64,000 bases of DNA from Leptodactylus fallax (taxonomy: Eukaryota; Chordata; Amphibia; Anura; Leptodactylidae). A program made the translations under genes and the position numbers. How positions within the stretch are numbered: position 1 is the stretch's first letter; each line of letters begins with the position of its first letter. The notes below the pieces were generated by a model. The model was not told the DNA's origin and made no database searches. It was given only the letters and a program-made list of their open reading frames with translations. Below, one piece after another: positions 10,225 through 20,574 of this stretch. The stretch is taken from assembly GCA_947044405.1 (NCBI GenBank), contig CAMRHE010000645.1, positions 496,001 through 560,000 of the forward strand, in the 5' to 3' direction.

Positions 10225-10628
10225 TGTTTCCATTAGATGCCAGCCCAGGGGAAGTGACAAAAAAAAAAAAAAAAATACTCACCTGGCTGTCCAGGACTCA
10301 GCATCATCTCCGGCACTTTTCAGGCCTCACTGCAGGGGCCTGTGATTAGGCTCCAGCGGTGACATGGAGCGCGCTAGCGTAATGACGTCATCGCGTCCCA
10401 CCTGACCGCTGAGGTGCAATCACAGGCCCCAGTGGTGACGTCTGGGACACAGGACGTGGAGACCAGGGGACCAAGGAAGATGGTAAAGACAGCAGGACGG
10501 AGCGAGGATACCCCGGAGAGGTAAGACAAGGTGAGTATAAGTGTTTGTTATTTTTAAACACTTCTCCTGGATCTGTACTTATTATATTCTGGGGTCTGAG
10601 GAGACCCCAGAGTATAATAATAGCACCG
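10225..10628. mobile_element. Foldback element (TATTATA family) with CRE core and donors both ways
   Basis: The core has TGACGTCA at 10383-10390 within gcgtaatgacgtcatcgcg, plus two gtgacgtc half sites. The minus-strand exit is ccag|gtgagtatt (about 10275-10283). The plus-strand exits are gagag|gtaaga (10521) and caag|gtgagtataag (10531). The right arm ends in the near-perfect hairpin 10577-10620. It is followed immediately by the minisatellite. A poly-A run (10260-10275) lies in the left arm. Confidence 0.75.
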
Positions 10629-10639
10629 GCTCTGGGGGT

Positions 10640-11045
10640 GGGGGGGCCATTGTGGAGCACCTAATAGTGTGTGTGGGTCACTTTGGGCATATAATACAGT
10701 GTGGGGGCCACTCAGGGCATATAATACTGTGTGGGGGCCACTGTAGGCATCTAATACTGTGTGGGGGCCACTGTGGGCATATAATACTGTGTGGGAGCCA
10801 CTGTAGGCATATAATACTGTGTGGGAGCCACTGCGGAGCATATAATGCTGTGTTGGGGCCACTGAGGGCATATAATACAGTGTGGGAGCCACTGAGGGCA
10901 TATAATGCTGTGTGGGGGCCACTGTGAGCATATAATGCTGTGTGGGGGCCACTGTGAGCATATAATGCTGTGTTGGGGCCACTGCGGAGCATATAATGCT
11001 GTGTAGGGGCCACTTCGGAGCATATTATACTGTCCCAGTATTGTT
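10640..11045. repeat. Minisatellite array, ~30-bp unit (gtgggggccactgtgggcat)
   Basis: Thirteen or so units of gtgtgggggccactgtgggc plus atataatact. Several long minus-strand frames (up to 142 codons) come from the repeat itself. Confidence 0.92.
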
Positions 11046-11718
11046 TAGATGCTGGGTGCTGCGCTGCTCATTCACCATGTTCTTGACAACTGCGGTTGTG
11101 GGTACTAAAGCTGTATCTCTTTCAAGTATCTGAGATATTGCTGCAGCACCCATAACCGTCACTATCAAGAATTTACTCTAGGGAGGGGGGTAGGGGGGAT
11201 CCTGATGGGCAGCCAATGGAACCAATCCAGTTGCAGCTTGTTGCTGCAAGCGTCACTGATGTACTGATGCTGTGCATGGCGGTGGGTTTCTGCATAGGAG
11301 CCCAGACCAGCAGTGTGAAAGGTAAGTACAACTTAACCACGCAAACAAAAAAACAACTTTTCCCCCTATTTTGCCCCCAAATCTTTCAACTTCACTGACA
11401 ACTCTGATAACTACAACCTCTAACAACTCCAGATGCTCTGGGTCTGTTGAGAGTTGTAATTCCCCCCCTCCCACCGCAGCTAATTTCTCACTGTATTGTT
11501 ATGCTGGTGCCTGCTCTAGGGCTCCAGCATAACAATACCTAAGTCACAGAAACTCCAATACTAGTATAGGGGAGACCAGTGAAGGGGCCACTGTATGGGC
11601 ATATAAACATCAATATTCCTCCCTGTACAGTGGCCTCTTCACTGGTCCCCTATACTGTATGGGGACCATTGATGGGGTCATTGGAGGGGCAGTGATGGAG
11701 GCCAATAGCCTGGGGGAC
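11046..11718. other. Interior of the hAT; no gene seen
   Basis: Part (about 11085-11130) resembles 15435-15470 in the second hAT copy. 11580-11720 has degraded tandem phrases (ccactgtatgggcat, ggggaccattgatgggg). A stretch with a clean gt donor at 11321 (aaag|gtaagtaca) follows a short open frame, but I cannot link it to any gene. Confidence 0.5.
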
Positions 11719-12129
11719 ATTAAAGGGGTTGTGCAGGATAACATTTTTTTTTTAATTACACTGGGGCAGGTAAAAAAAAACAACAAACTTTCTCTCCTGT
11801 CCCCAGTGTCTCCCAGCGCGGTTCGGCCTGCAGCTCTGTTTTCTTCCAGCGCAAGTTCCCCCTGCACGTGACTACCTGTGACGTCACAAGACCCCTAAAG
11901 CCAATCAGCGGCCTAAAGGAAGGGACCTGGGATGTCACAGCCAGTGAGGACTTCCGGCAAAAGAAGACAGCGGAGCAGCAGGACCGGACCGTGCTGGGAC
12001 CTGCTGACACCAGAGCACCGGGGACAGGTGAGTATGTTTAGTATGTTTTTGTTTTTTTGGGGGGGGGATTAACTTCTCCCGGACTAATTATAAAAAAGAC
12101 AAAAATTATACTGGACAACCTCTTTAAAG
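11719..12129. mobile_element. Foldback element (aaaggggttgt ends) with promoter-like core
   Basis: Ends cattaaaggggttgtgcagg and caacctctttaaagtg are inverted copies, with arms of about 90 bp. The core has CACGTG (11865-11870), TGACGTCA (11879-11886) and CCAAT (11901-11905) within 45 bp. The plus strand exits through gacag|gtgagtatg (GT 12028-12029). The matching minus-strand site has mutated (gacag|gagag). No ORF is attributable to it. Confidence 0.72.
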
Positions 12130-12151
12130 TGTGGCTCATTAGGGGGGGTAT

Positions 12152-12575
12152 ATTAAAGAGATTGTCCAGGCATAATTTGTTATGGTTTATCCTCAGGATA
12201 GGCCATAGATATCTTATATGTAAGGGGCTGACCCCGGACTGATCAGCTGTAAGGAGCCACTTCTGGCGCCCGTCCTGTACACAATACGGGGCCAGAAGCA
12301 GAAAGCTCTGTCCACTGTGTATTAGCCGGGCACCTTCACTGCATCTCAGCATTTATTGAAGTCAGTAGGAACTGAGCTGCAGTGAAGGCGCCGGGAAACT
12401 AAACAGCGGATGGATCTTTCTGCTTCCGGCCCTGTGTTGTGTACAGAACGGGTGCCGGAAGTGGCTCCGAACAGCTGATAGGGCCGTGTGTCAGCCCCAT
12501 ACTGATCAGGTATTTATGGCCTATCCTGACCATACTGTAGGTCATAAAAAGGTAACTCTGGGCAACCCCTTTAAT
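12152..12575. mobile_element. Foldback MITE (ttaaaggggttg ends)
   Basis: The left end ttaaagagattgtccagg mirrors the right end gggcaacccctttaata. Inner blocks also mirror: cctcaggataggccata against tatggcctatcctgacc, and ttctggcgcccgtcctgtac against gtacagaacgggtgccgg. It is nearly palindromic over its length, with no coding content. Related repeats occur at 23430-23690 and 32925-33262. Confidence 0.75.
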
Positions 12576-12751
12576 ATGCCCCACACAGTTTAATGTCCCC
12601 TCCACAGGATGTTATCCTCCATCACTGCTCCCACACAATATAATGACCCCATCACTGTTCCCCATACAGTATGGGGGACCAGTGAAGAGGCCACCGTATG
12701 GGGGGACCAGTGAAGTGGCCATAAAAAAATTTGGCTCAGACAACCCCTTAA

Positions 12752-13104
12752 AAGAGGTTGTCCATAAACTAGAGCGACCACTGTGGCGGCCGCCAAGGAG
12801 GTGTAAAAATAAAAAAAAAATTTCAAAAAAACATACTCACCTGTCCCCAGCACCCCATTGTCCCCTGCCTCTATCTGTTCGGTCTCATGGTGGCCCCTCA
12901 TTTCTGGAAATCCTATACCTAATTGGTCTTAGCGGTCACATGAGGTGCAGGACTCCCAGCAAGGAGTCACCGGCACGAGACTGAAAGGACACTGGCAGCG
13001 GACAACGGAACGCCAGGGACAGGTGAGTATGATTTTTTATTTTTATTTTACACCTCCCGCAAGGGACATGGGTTGCGCCAGTTCCTGGACAACCTCTTCA
13101 AAGG
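12752..13104. mobile_element. Foldback element with donors facing out on both strands
   Basis: Ends aaagaggttgtcc and ggacaacctcttcaaagg. The minus-strand exit is gacag|gtgagtatg (12833-12842) and the plus-strand exit is gacag|gtgagtatg (GT 13023-13024), so the two exits are identical. The core (about 12843-13020) has an inverted CCAAT (aattggtc, about 12921) and ggtcacatgagg. It abuts another element end at 12737-12751 (cagacaacccctta). Confidence 0.72.
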
Positions 13105-13455
13105 ATTTATCCATATTTCTAATATTGATGGCCTGTCCTTAGGATAGGCCAGCAATATTACATCTGCGATGATACAACAGCCAGGACCTCTGTAGATCAG
13201 CTTTTACAGGACAGTGCGGCTACAGGTAACAATTCTAAGAGCCATGCTGTTCACTTGCCATACAGGGTGTAGCAGTGGGTTTAGGTAGTGCAGTGGTGCA
13301 CATGGTATGGTGGGTGAGCAACATGGCTCCCAACATGTTATTACCTTTTGCCGCCCTGTCTCGGTACCGCTGATCTGCAGGGGTCCTGATGGCGGGCCTC
13401 TAGAAGCAATTCCACTGGTGGGCCCTAGACATCCCAGTCCGACACTGCTAGCAAC

Positions 13456-14811
13456 ATGATTAGGGGTAATGTTAACTCTCCATTAAATGTCCCCTGTTTA
13501 ACCAAGGAGGAAGTGCGGTGCCACCTTCAAAACACTAAAATAGAGAAATCGCCAGGTCCAGATGGCATACACTCCCGAGTTCTGAGGTGTACGGTGATAG
13601 ACAGACCCTTATATCTATTATTTAAGGATTCAGTAATGACTGGGTCTGTTCCACTTGATTGGCGCATAGCAAATGTGGTGCCAATTTTCAAAAAGGGGTC
13701 TAAAAGTGAGCCTGGAAACTATAGGCCAGTAAGTTTGACTTCTGTGGTGGGTAAGATATTTGAGAGCTTTATAAGAGATGCTATCCTGGAGTACCTCAAT
13801 GTAAATAATCTTATAACACCCAATCAGCATGGGTTTATGAGGAATCGGTCCTGTCAGACTAATCTGATCAGATTCTATGAAGAGGTCCGTTCAATACTGG
13901 AGATGGGTAAAGCAGTGGATGTGATCTATCTGGACTTTTCAAAGGCTTTTGATACTTTACTACATAAAAGGTAGGTATGCAAATTGAGAATGTAGGGACT
14001 GGGGGAAAACATATGCATTTGGGTTCGCAACTGGCTCACTGATAGGAAACAGAGGGTGCTTATTAATGGTAAATATTCAGACTGGGTAACAGTCACCAGT
14101 GGGGTGCCACAGGGGTCAGTATTGGGCCCTCTCCTGTTTAATATCTTTATTAATGACCTGGTAGACGGTTTGCAATGCAGGGTGTCCATATTTGCAGATG
14201 ATACTAAACTTTGTAAGGTAATCAAAAATGAGGAGCATAATAGATTATTACAAGGGGATCTAAGGAAGCTGGAAGCATGGGCCGAGACTTGTCAAATGAA
14301 GTTTAATATTGACAAATGTAAGGTTATGCATTTTGAACGACGAAATAAAATGTATGATTATGTACTTAATAGTAAATTACTAGGTAAGACTGCCAATGAA
14401 AAGAACTTGGGGATTGTGGTGGACAATAAGCTTACCTTTAGTGACCAGTGGCAGGCAGCTGCTGCTAAGGCAAATAAAATTGTGGGATGCATCAAAAGAG
14501 GTATAGATTCTCATGACAAGAACATAGTTATGCCTCTATACAAATCACTGGTACGGCCACACTTAGACTATTGTGCACAATTCTGGGCCCCAGTATACAA
14601 AAAAGACATAATCGAACTAGAAAGAATGCAAAGAAGGGCAACCAAAATTATTAGGGGAATGGGTGGATTGGAGTACAACGATAGATTAACAAACTTGGGG
14701 TTATTCAGTTTAGAGAAAAGACGTCTACGGGGAGCTCTAATAACAATGTACAAATACATGAAGGGACAGCACAAAGAACTTTCTAATGATCTTTTTACTC
14801 CTAGGCAGTGA
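13456..14811 (+). pseudogene. LINE ORF2 reverse transcriptase
   Basis: Resumes after the hAT. Motifs: SPGPDGIHSRVL (13549 on), IANVVPIFKKGSKSEPGNYRPVSL split over 13666-13740, NQHGFMRNRSCQTNL, VDVIYLDFSKAFD (13916 on, first catalytic Asp), SGVPQGSVLGPLLFNIFIND (14098 on), and FADD (14191-14202, catalytic Asp pair). It ends in the CR1/L2-type C terminus (VRPHLDYCAQFWAP ... RMQRRATKI ... LEKRRLRGALI). A frameshift near 13970 separates the two halves (13456-13974 and 14056-14811). Otherwise the domain is well kept. Confidence 0.85.
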
Positions 14812-15215
14812 CAGTGACAAGGGGACATCCTCTACGACTGGAGGAAAGTTTCACCAGCAACATAGAAGAGGATTCTTTACAGTAAGAACTCTCTGCCCCA
14901 GGAAGTGGTGATGGTGGATTCATTGAACAAGTTCAAAGAAAGCCTGGATGCCTTTCTCGAACATAACAACATTACGGGTTATGGGTTTTAGATTTTAAGG
15001 GCACGTTGATCCAGGGTTTTATACTGATTGCCAGATTGGGGTCAGGAAGGAATTTTTTTCCCATGAAATGGGGCAATTGGCATAAGGCTCATGGGGTTTT
15101 TTGCCTTCCTCTGGATCAACACTGTAGGGGACTGTAGGGTTATAGGCTGGACTTGATGAACTGATGTCTTCATCCAACCTCATCTACTATGTAACTATGT
15201 AACATTGCATAGTCA
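14812..15215 (+). other. CR1/L2-like LINE 3' region and tandem tail
   Basis: The end of ORF2 in other frames (ccaggaagtggtgatggtgg ... aacaagttcaaagaaagcc) is followed by the 3' end ggcataaggctcatggggtt ... ggacttgatgaactg and a tail of the octamer type ctatgtaa. The homologous tail is at 38330-38595. Confidence 0.8.
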
Positions 15216-15279
15216 CAACAGATTTGTGAGATATAATTAGCGAAGGGGTGAGGGCTCTCGCAAAAGCAGCATGATCCCT

Positions 15280-15703
15280 TAAAACAGTTGATCAGCAGGG
15301 GCCCTGGGTGTTAGACCCTCTCTGATTTCTTACATCTTTTAGACTGGTAGAACACCGCAGATCAGATTTTTACCAGAACACGCAACTCCCAGTACTGTTT
15401 CCATGCTGGGCACTGTGCACTCTCCATATTCTTGATAACCGCAGCTGTGGGTACTATAGTTGTATGGGCCATGTTAATGTTAACAATTCCAGGAACCACA
15501 CTGCTCATTTGCCATACATAGTGTAGAGGTGGGTTTAGGTAGTTGGTGCACAGTGGTGCACATTGTTTGGTGGGTGAGCAGCATGGTATTATTATTACCT
15601 ATAGCTGCACTATGTTGGTACAGCTGATCTGTAGGGGTCCTGGCAGTGGGCCCCTAGAAACAATTCCACTGGTGGGCCTGAGATACCCCAGTCCGACACT
15701 GGA
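15280..15703. mobile_element. 5'-truncated copy of the 9945-13447 hAT family
   Basis: 15435-15703 matches pieces of 11085-11130 and 13300-13447 (tgagcagcatggtattatt, caattccactggtgggcct) and ends in the family terminus cccagtccgacactg. The left end is missing. Confidence 0.7.
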
Positions 15704-17689
15704 GACACCATCACCACCAGAAGGACCACATCCAGGTTTTTGCTGGCCCTTGGGCGACAGAGTCTCAGTGGGCCTCCTGTCAGTCATGGTAATCAGTGAG
15801 TGCTGGGATTCATAAAGAACATCATATCTGCTTTTTCTGCGTGGACTATATCTACTGACAAACTAGATGAAGGAAAGTTTCAGTCTCATTTTAACATTGC
15901 AGTGAATGGTGGTGGATGCAAACAGAGGTGCTCTATCTGCATCTGTCATTCTGTCAGAACAACGAACCGAAAAGTATGAACCTAGCCTTACTTGTATAGT
16001 ACTGTAAGCACTGGTTGGTTGGATGTATACATCAATAGAATTATCAAACATAATGTAAAAAATATCAAACATAATGTCAAAAAGTGTCTATGCACTTTTA
16101 AAAAAAAAAAACTAAAAAAATTAAAAAATTTAAATTTAAGGCTCTGTTCACATCTGCATAGTGCTGGCTTTGTCTCATGGAAGACACCACCTTTACCCAA
16201 CAGATCATACTGACTTACAATGGGGCCCATAGAGAGTTATCATTTCATACTGTGACGCTGGACATTTGTTGTAAAGAATCCTCATGATACAGATATACAT
16301 GGTGACTAAAATTACTACAGGTCCCAGGATAGAACAAATGCACAGTGGACTGACTTATAAAGTTTAACAAATTAACATAATTAAAAATTTCCCTTCTTAT
16401 CTATCACTTATCACTCACATACCAGAAGCACTATACATCACTTGGAGAAGACAGCAGATACAGAGGATCAGAGGTCAAAAAGAAGAATCAAGTCACTGAT
16501 AGGGTGTTGTGGACGGATGACAACAAGTTTAACAAGGTAAGATACAGCATATAATGCTGTTTTGTTAATAAAACTGATGTTTTCAGTTCTCAGCTGAGCA
16601 GTGGGCCCCCTTGAGTTTAGTGGGTCCTGGCTTTCTGACTGGGTTTGCAGGGTGCTGACACCGTCCCTAAGGCGGGGAGAGAAAATTAGAATATGAGCCT
16701 GCACAAGAGAAAACTGCTAAAAACGCAAAATACAAATCCTATGATGGCCATAAATAGTACACACTGTTTTATGCAAAGTTTGTTGAAAGGCTATGTGTGC
16801 TTTAAATTGTAACTAAACTTTCAGACAACTTTCTTTTCTGACAGTATTTGTGTCATTAACAAATTTTGGCTCTTTTTTGTGAAATCCTGTATTTCATTAT
16901 TAGTTTAGTTGTTTCTCTATTGAGTGTTGTAGCCTGCTTCTCAGTGTATGTGCTTGTGTGTAATGAAGAGAAAATGTGGGTGAAAGGGGTCACTTTGAAC
17001 TGTTATATCTTGGGCATTACCAAATGTAGAAACTTGTTTCTGGTGTCATATTACATACAATTCTTTCTTCCTGTATTATTTCCAGAGATAGTTTAAAACA
17101 CAGTCAGGATTAGGAGCAGCTGCATATATCTATCTCAATTATGACTGTGTTTTCACTGATGATATCTCTGGAAATAATGTTAACTTGCTGACTGCCGCTG
17201 CTGCAGTGCATAGACACTTCGTTCCCTCTTACAGTTGACGGTTGTGCCTCATCCTAACAGCCACAGAGAGAACCTACTTTCTTGACTACCTCTGTGATCG
17301 GCTGACACATGATGATGCACAATTGTCAGATACCCAAGTCTAGTCTCAGCTGTAAATGGGAGCTATAAATTGCACTTGTTGAGGATTAGAACATTTGGTA
17401 AATCTGATATACAGACAGTTAGAATGAATAGTCATGCCTACTTTCACAAACACTTTTCAGTAGTGGAATGTTAGGAAAAATGCAGAATGTTGCAAAATTT
17501 AGCACAAAATTAAGCTCAAAAACACACAACTACTGCGACTTCTTTAGGCCAAAATTCTGTGGTAGAATAGCTTGAGCATTTCCCTTTAAGTAAACACTAG
17601 AAAAGTGATTGCTTTTTCTGCGTATGCCAATGACTGAATGAAAGATAAACTACATTGCTACCCCTTTTAATTATTGAATTCAGGTGTTT
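15704..17689. other. No gene seen; MITE relics and a hairpin
   Basis: 15960-15990 (gaaccgaaaagtatgaacctagcctta region) is the end of a Harbinger-like MITE of the type inserted at 58836. 16080-16140 is A/T-rich. 17075-17178 is a foldback hairpin. The rest is AT-rich, without open frames that resemble a protein. Confidence 0.5.
17075..17178. repeat. Foldback hairpin, ~35-bp arms
   Basis: The arm attatttccagagata ... aaacacagtca (17075-17106) mirrors tgactgtgtttt ... tatctctggaaataat (17142-17178), with a 2-10 bp indel between the blocks. Looks like a small MITE or a decayed transposon end pair. Confidence 0.7.
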
Positions 17690-18195
17690 TATTCAGTTCC
17701 AGTGCTACCCAACTAGATATTCTACAAATAATTGTGGTATTATTGAAAAGTGGAAGCGTTTTATAACCACAGCAATTGCCACAGCCATGAAGTGGCACAC
17801 CACATAATGTTATAGTAGTGTTAAGTGCTGAGGCACATAGTGCATAAATGTTGCCAACGCTCTGCTGACTCAGTAACTGCTGAGTTGCAAACTTTCCCTG
17901 CCATTAATATCAGCACAAAAAAAGGCTGTGCAACTGCATGCAAACCTTAGATCACCAAGCATTGGATGGAGTGGTGTAAAGTGCCACCATAGGACTCTGG
18001 AGCAGTGGAAATGTGTTCAATGGCATGACAAATCACACTGCTCTATGTGGCATTCTGGGTTTGACAAATGTCAGGAGAACTGCAATGTTTGATGAAGGAG
18101 GAATAATGCTATGGGGTTGTTTTTCAGAGGTGGTTCTAGGCCCCTTTGTCGCAGTGAAGGGAAATTTTAAGAATGTCTTCAGAATGTCAATTGTA
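17690..18195 (+). pseudogene. Old Tc1/mariner transposase relic
   Basis: Fragments in several frames: RTLEQWKCVQWHDKSHCS (about 17995), where Tc1 has the first catalytic Asp in SDESxF, and [20 protein letters not shown] (about 18091), the Tc1 GGxxxWGCFS block. Frames are broken and no inverted repeats were found, so this is a much older insertion than the other Tc1 copies here. Confidence 0.6.
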
Positions 18196-18859
18196 TGCTT
18201 CGAACTAAGGCTGGGCGATTAATCAAATTAGTTTGATTAATTCACCTGCTGTGCCCTTCACGATTCTGTTTTTTCACAGCATCGTCAAACTCAGGGAAAA
18301 GCTTCGGCTTCTCCATTATACTGACAGTATTAATCCCACCCCTGCAACATTGAGACGCTGCAACTAGCAGGGACAGCGTACAGAAGCTGTGTAATGTTAT
18401 CATCATCCCTGCAGTGTTGTTCTAAGAGAGTTATAGCTGTGGGCATTTTTATTTTCTCCAGCATCCACAGACCTGAGCCCGCTGTGTGTAAACATTAAAG
18501 TGGTGCTCCGGTCTCCCCCTTAGCTTCAGTGATCAGATAGCCAAGCTTCAGAGCAGCCAGATCTCCAGCAGTCAGAATCAGGCAGCAGGGAATGTTGAGG
18601 GAGGTGCAGTGGCTGATCGGACCAGCAGCCAAAGATGTGATGAGATAGTAAATCACAGAAAACATCCTGGCTGCAGAATATTCCTCTTACTTGGGATTTA
18701 TGACTGTGTGTCTGCAGTTTCAGGTCAACTGTGGATAAAACTAAACTAAACCCCACAAAAAAAACAACTTTTATTTACTATTTTTCAAAGTATTAAAAAT
18801 ATTTATTCTCTGTCCTAGATGATAAATTGTAGGTGGGGGTCTCAACAGTCTCTGATGTC
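18196..18859. other. Unassigned, with a possible hAT-like end
   Basis: Starts aaggctgggcgattaatcaa followed by a palindromic ttaatc/gattaa block, a phrase common at ends of some hAT elements. I found no matching right end. No coding sequence seen. Confidence 0.3.
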
Positions 18860-18864
18860 GGAAG

Positions 18865-18945
18865 AGGGGAGGTGAATAACATTGTTTTATGTTTGCTCTC
18901 CTCTCCTGGGCCTCCACTAATTATATTCTGGGTCTGGGGCAAGAT
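18865..18945. mobile_element. Fragment of a TATTATA-family foldback arm
   Basis: gaggtgaataacattg ... ctcctgggcctccactaatta followed by tattctgggtctgggg matches the right arm and half-hairpin of the family (compare 25375-25440). The other half is absent. Confidence 0.6.
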
Positions 18946-18999
18946 TGGCGAAGGGCCTGTTGGGAGGAAGCCAAATCCTACATGTAAAAGCATCTGATG

Positions 19000-19170
19000 G
19001 GTCCTTTAAATCACACCTCGGGGACATCAACTCGATACTCTACTCTTTTTTTATATTAATCTCTATAGGGAATCTGGTGTAGTGCCATCAGAACATCATA
19101 TTAAAACTCCCTGTTTAGCCCAGGAGCAATTAGACCTACTTAACTCTACTATTAACTCTACTGGAGGCGG
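19000..19170 (+). pseudogene. L1 ORF2 linker fragment
   Basis: Reads with frame changes as a ...HLGDINSILYS ... LAQEQLDLLNSTIN series. This resembles the segment just upstream of the RT domain in L1/Tx1 ORF2 (LYS...; L..EQ...L). Short and degraded. Confidence 0.4.
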
Positions 19171-19419
19171 CTTTGGCCTCCTCGTGGAATTTAGCTACTC
19201 TGTTCACACACCCCTTACTTGCAGCTCCCTGGGGAGGTTAGGCGGTCCCTGATGCTGAGAGACACGGATTGCAGCATGGAAGGAGGTTCGTAAACAGTTT
19301 GGTCTCTCTTTCCAAATCTCCAAATACATGTGCTCCCGGGGTTCCCCCCAGGGAGATACCGACAAGCTATTCCACAGGTAGTGGGAAAAATGAATCATTA
19401 GTTTAGGAGACCGTTTCCC

Positions 19420-20017
19420 CGTTTCCGGAAATGGAACATCACTACTACTCACCCCCATCCACTCCATTATACTTACATTCCAGGATTCTTCCTGCGGGAC
19501 GGCTCCTCCCTCTTTTTTGACTGCAAGTGCTTGTCCCAGCGCTGCTCTGCGCTCTGCTGCCGATAATCAACCTCTACTGCACAGCTCCCACAAATGCGCA
19601 GTAGAGGTGCATCATCGCTGCAGAGCAGCGCTGGGACAAGAACACGCGCCGGCAGTCAGAAAAGAAGGATGGGCGTCCCGCAGGAGGAAGACGGTAAGTA
19701 TATAATGGGGTCGGGGGGTTGAGCTGAGTAGGTAGGGAAGGGCTAGTAGTTGTGAGCAGGATAGCTAGAGAGCCAGGGAGGGGGGTGTATGGGAGGGAGA
19801 GAGGAAGGGGGGAGTGAGGTGAGAGGTAGCTAGCGTGGAAGTTACATAGCAGGAAGGTGAACCATGTAAACAAATGCAGAAGATACCAGGAGCTCCCAGA
19901 GACACCTAGAAATCACTCAAAACACTGCTAAAGTTATATGGATGCATTTGTTAACCCATTAATAGCACTAACAGACCTTTTCAAAAAAACATTTTTTTGC
20001 CTGGAAAACCCCTTTAA
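19420..20017. repeat. ~600-bp repeat with outward donors; second copy at 47885-48495
   Basis: Shares with 47885-48495 an ordered set of blocks: aatggaac.tc, catcatactta-type donor region, tgcgcagtaga, a g-rich run (agggaggggggtgta), tgtaaacaaatgcagaag, and ttaacccattaatagcac. The plus-strand exit is gacg|gtaagtata (GT 19694-19695) and the minus-strand exit is gaat|gtaagtata (about 19468-19477). The core is palindromic (gcgctgctctgcgctctgc against gcagagcagcgctggg). The right end is ctggaaaacccctttaa. Confidence 0.7.
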
Positions 20018-20039
20018 ATTCTCCACGTACTGATACCTC

Positions 20040-20572
20040 TACTAAGGTCAAAGAGAGAATGATGCAAGTAGGGAGGGCAGTGACAAATGAGAGGTGGAGG
20101 GAAACACATTTCTGCTTTATTCACAAAGCCATTTATGCCTTTACTGTCCCCCCACACCCCAATACCCCTTCCCATCTCACATCTTGCCCAAAATGTTCAT
20201 TGGAGAAAGCAGACGTAACACATTGCATTTGGAGCTGCGAGACAGTGCAGCGATTCTGGCATTCAGTCCTAAACTATATAGCAGATGTTTGGAATACTGT
20301 GATACCCCTTGACCCTACTCCGCTACTACTTTATGTGGACCCTCCCTCTGGCACCCTGAAAATTAATTCATAGCAACTCTTCTTTTGGTGAAGCGTGTTC
20401 TCCTGCAGCATTGGCTTCAATATTCCCTTCATGGCATGGGGGAGCAAATCCTACAGCTCAAAACATTCATGGAACTGGAACAATTGGATAACTCGAAAGA
20501 GAAAGGTGAGAGCTAAACCTTTTTTCAAAAAATGGAAAACTTTTATTTCACGAAAGTGCTATACGGTGGATA
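20040..20572 (+). pseudogene. L1 ORF2 C-terminal zinc-knuckle region
   Basis: The frame reads NERWRETHFCFIHKAIYAF, then CPKCSLEKADVTHCIWSCET and VQRFWHSVLNYIADV. The CxxC...H..W.C pattern is the conserved C-terminal Cys-rich motif of vertebrate L1/Tx1 ORF2. The protein runs on, with a frame break, as AFLTMEL-like sequence to the Tc1 insertion point at 20573. Confidence 0.65.
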
Positions 20573-20574
20573 TA

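Larger units (their letters stand above)
9945..13447. mobile_element. Non-autonomous hAT inserted in the LINE ORF2
   Basis: The ends cagggtcggactggcc and cccagtccgacactg are inverted copies. The flanks ccagcaac (9937-9944) and ctagcaac (13448-13455) are an 8-bp duplication with one mismatch. The LINE reading frame resumes sensibly on the other side. The interior holds a cagtggcgtaac-type hAT end (10106), a TATTATA-family foldback, a minisatellite and three further foldbacks (11719-13104). No transposase. A second copy of its right end lies at 15280-15703. Confidence 0.86.
7485..15215 (+). mobile_element. CR1/L2-like LINE, near full length, broken by a hAT
   Basis: Reads in order: ORF1 with Cys-rich/coiled part and SGNH esterase, AP-like endonuclease, linker, reverse transcriptase, and a 3' region ending in a short tandem tail (ctatgtaactatgtaac). 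The tail phrase tggacttgatgaactg...ttcatccaacctcatct is a 3' end shared with the fragment at 37800-38595. This is the Jockey-superfamily layout of CR1 and L2 elements. A 3.5-kb hAT (9945-13447) splits ORF2 between endonuclease and RT. Several stops and frameshifts show it is dead. The 5' boundary is approximate. Confidence 0.85.

Noticed and set aside
10554..11013. Long overlapping minus-strand frames (111-142 codons)
   Set aside because: All inside the minisatellite and foldback hairpin; low-complexity repeat peptides.
11321..11330. Donor aaag|gtaagtaca as the end of a host exon
   Set aside because: It lies inside a hAT element; the preceding frame is short and no acceptor or conserved peptide was found.
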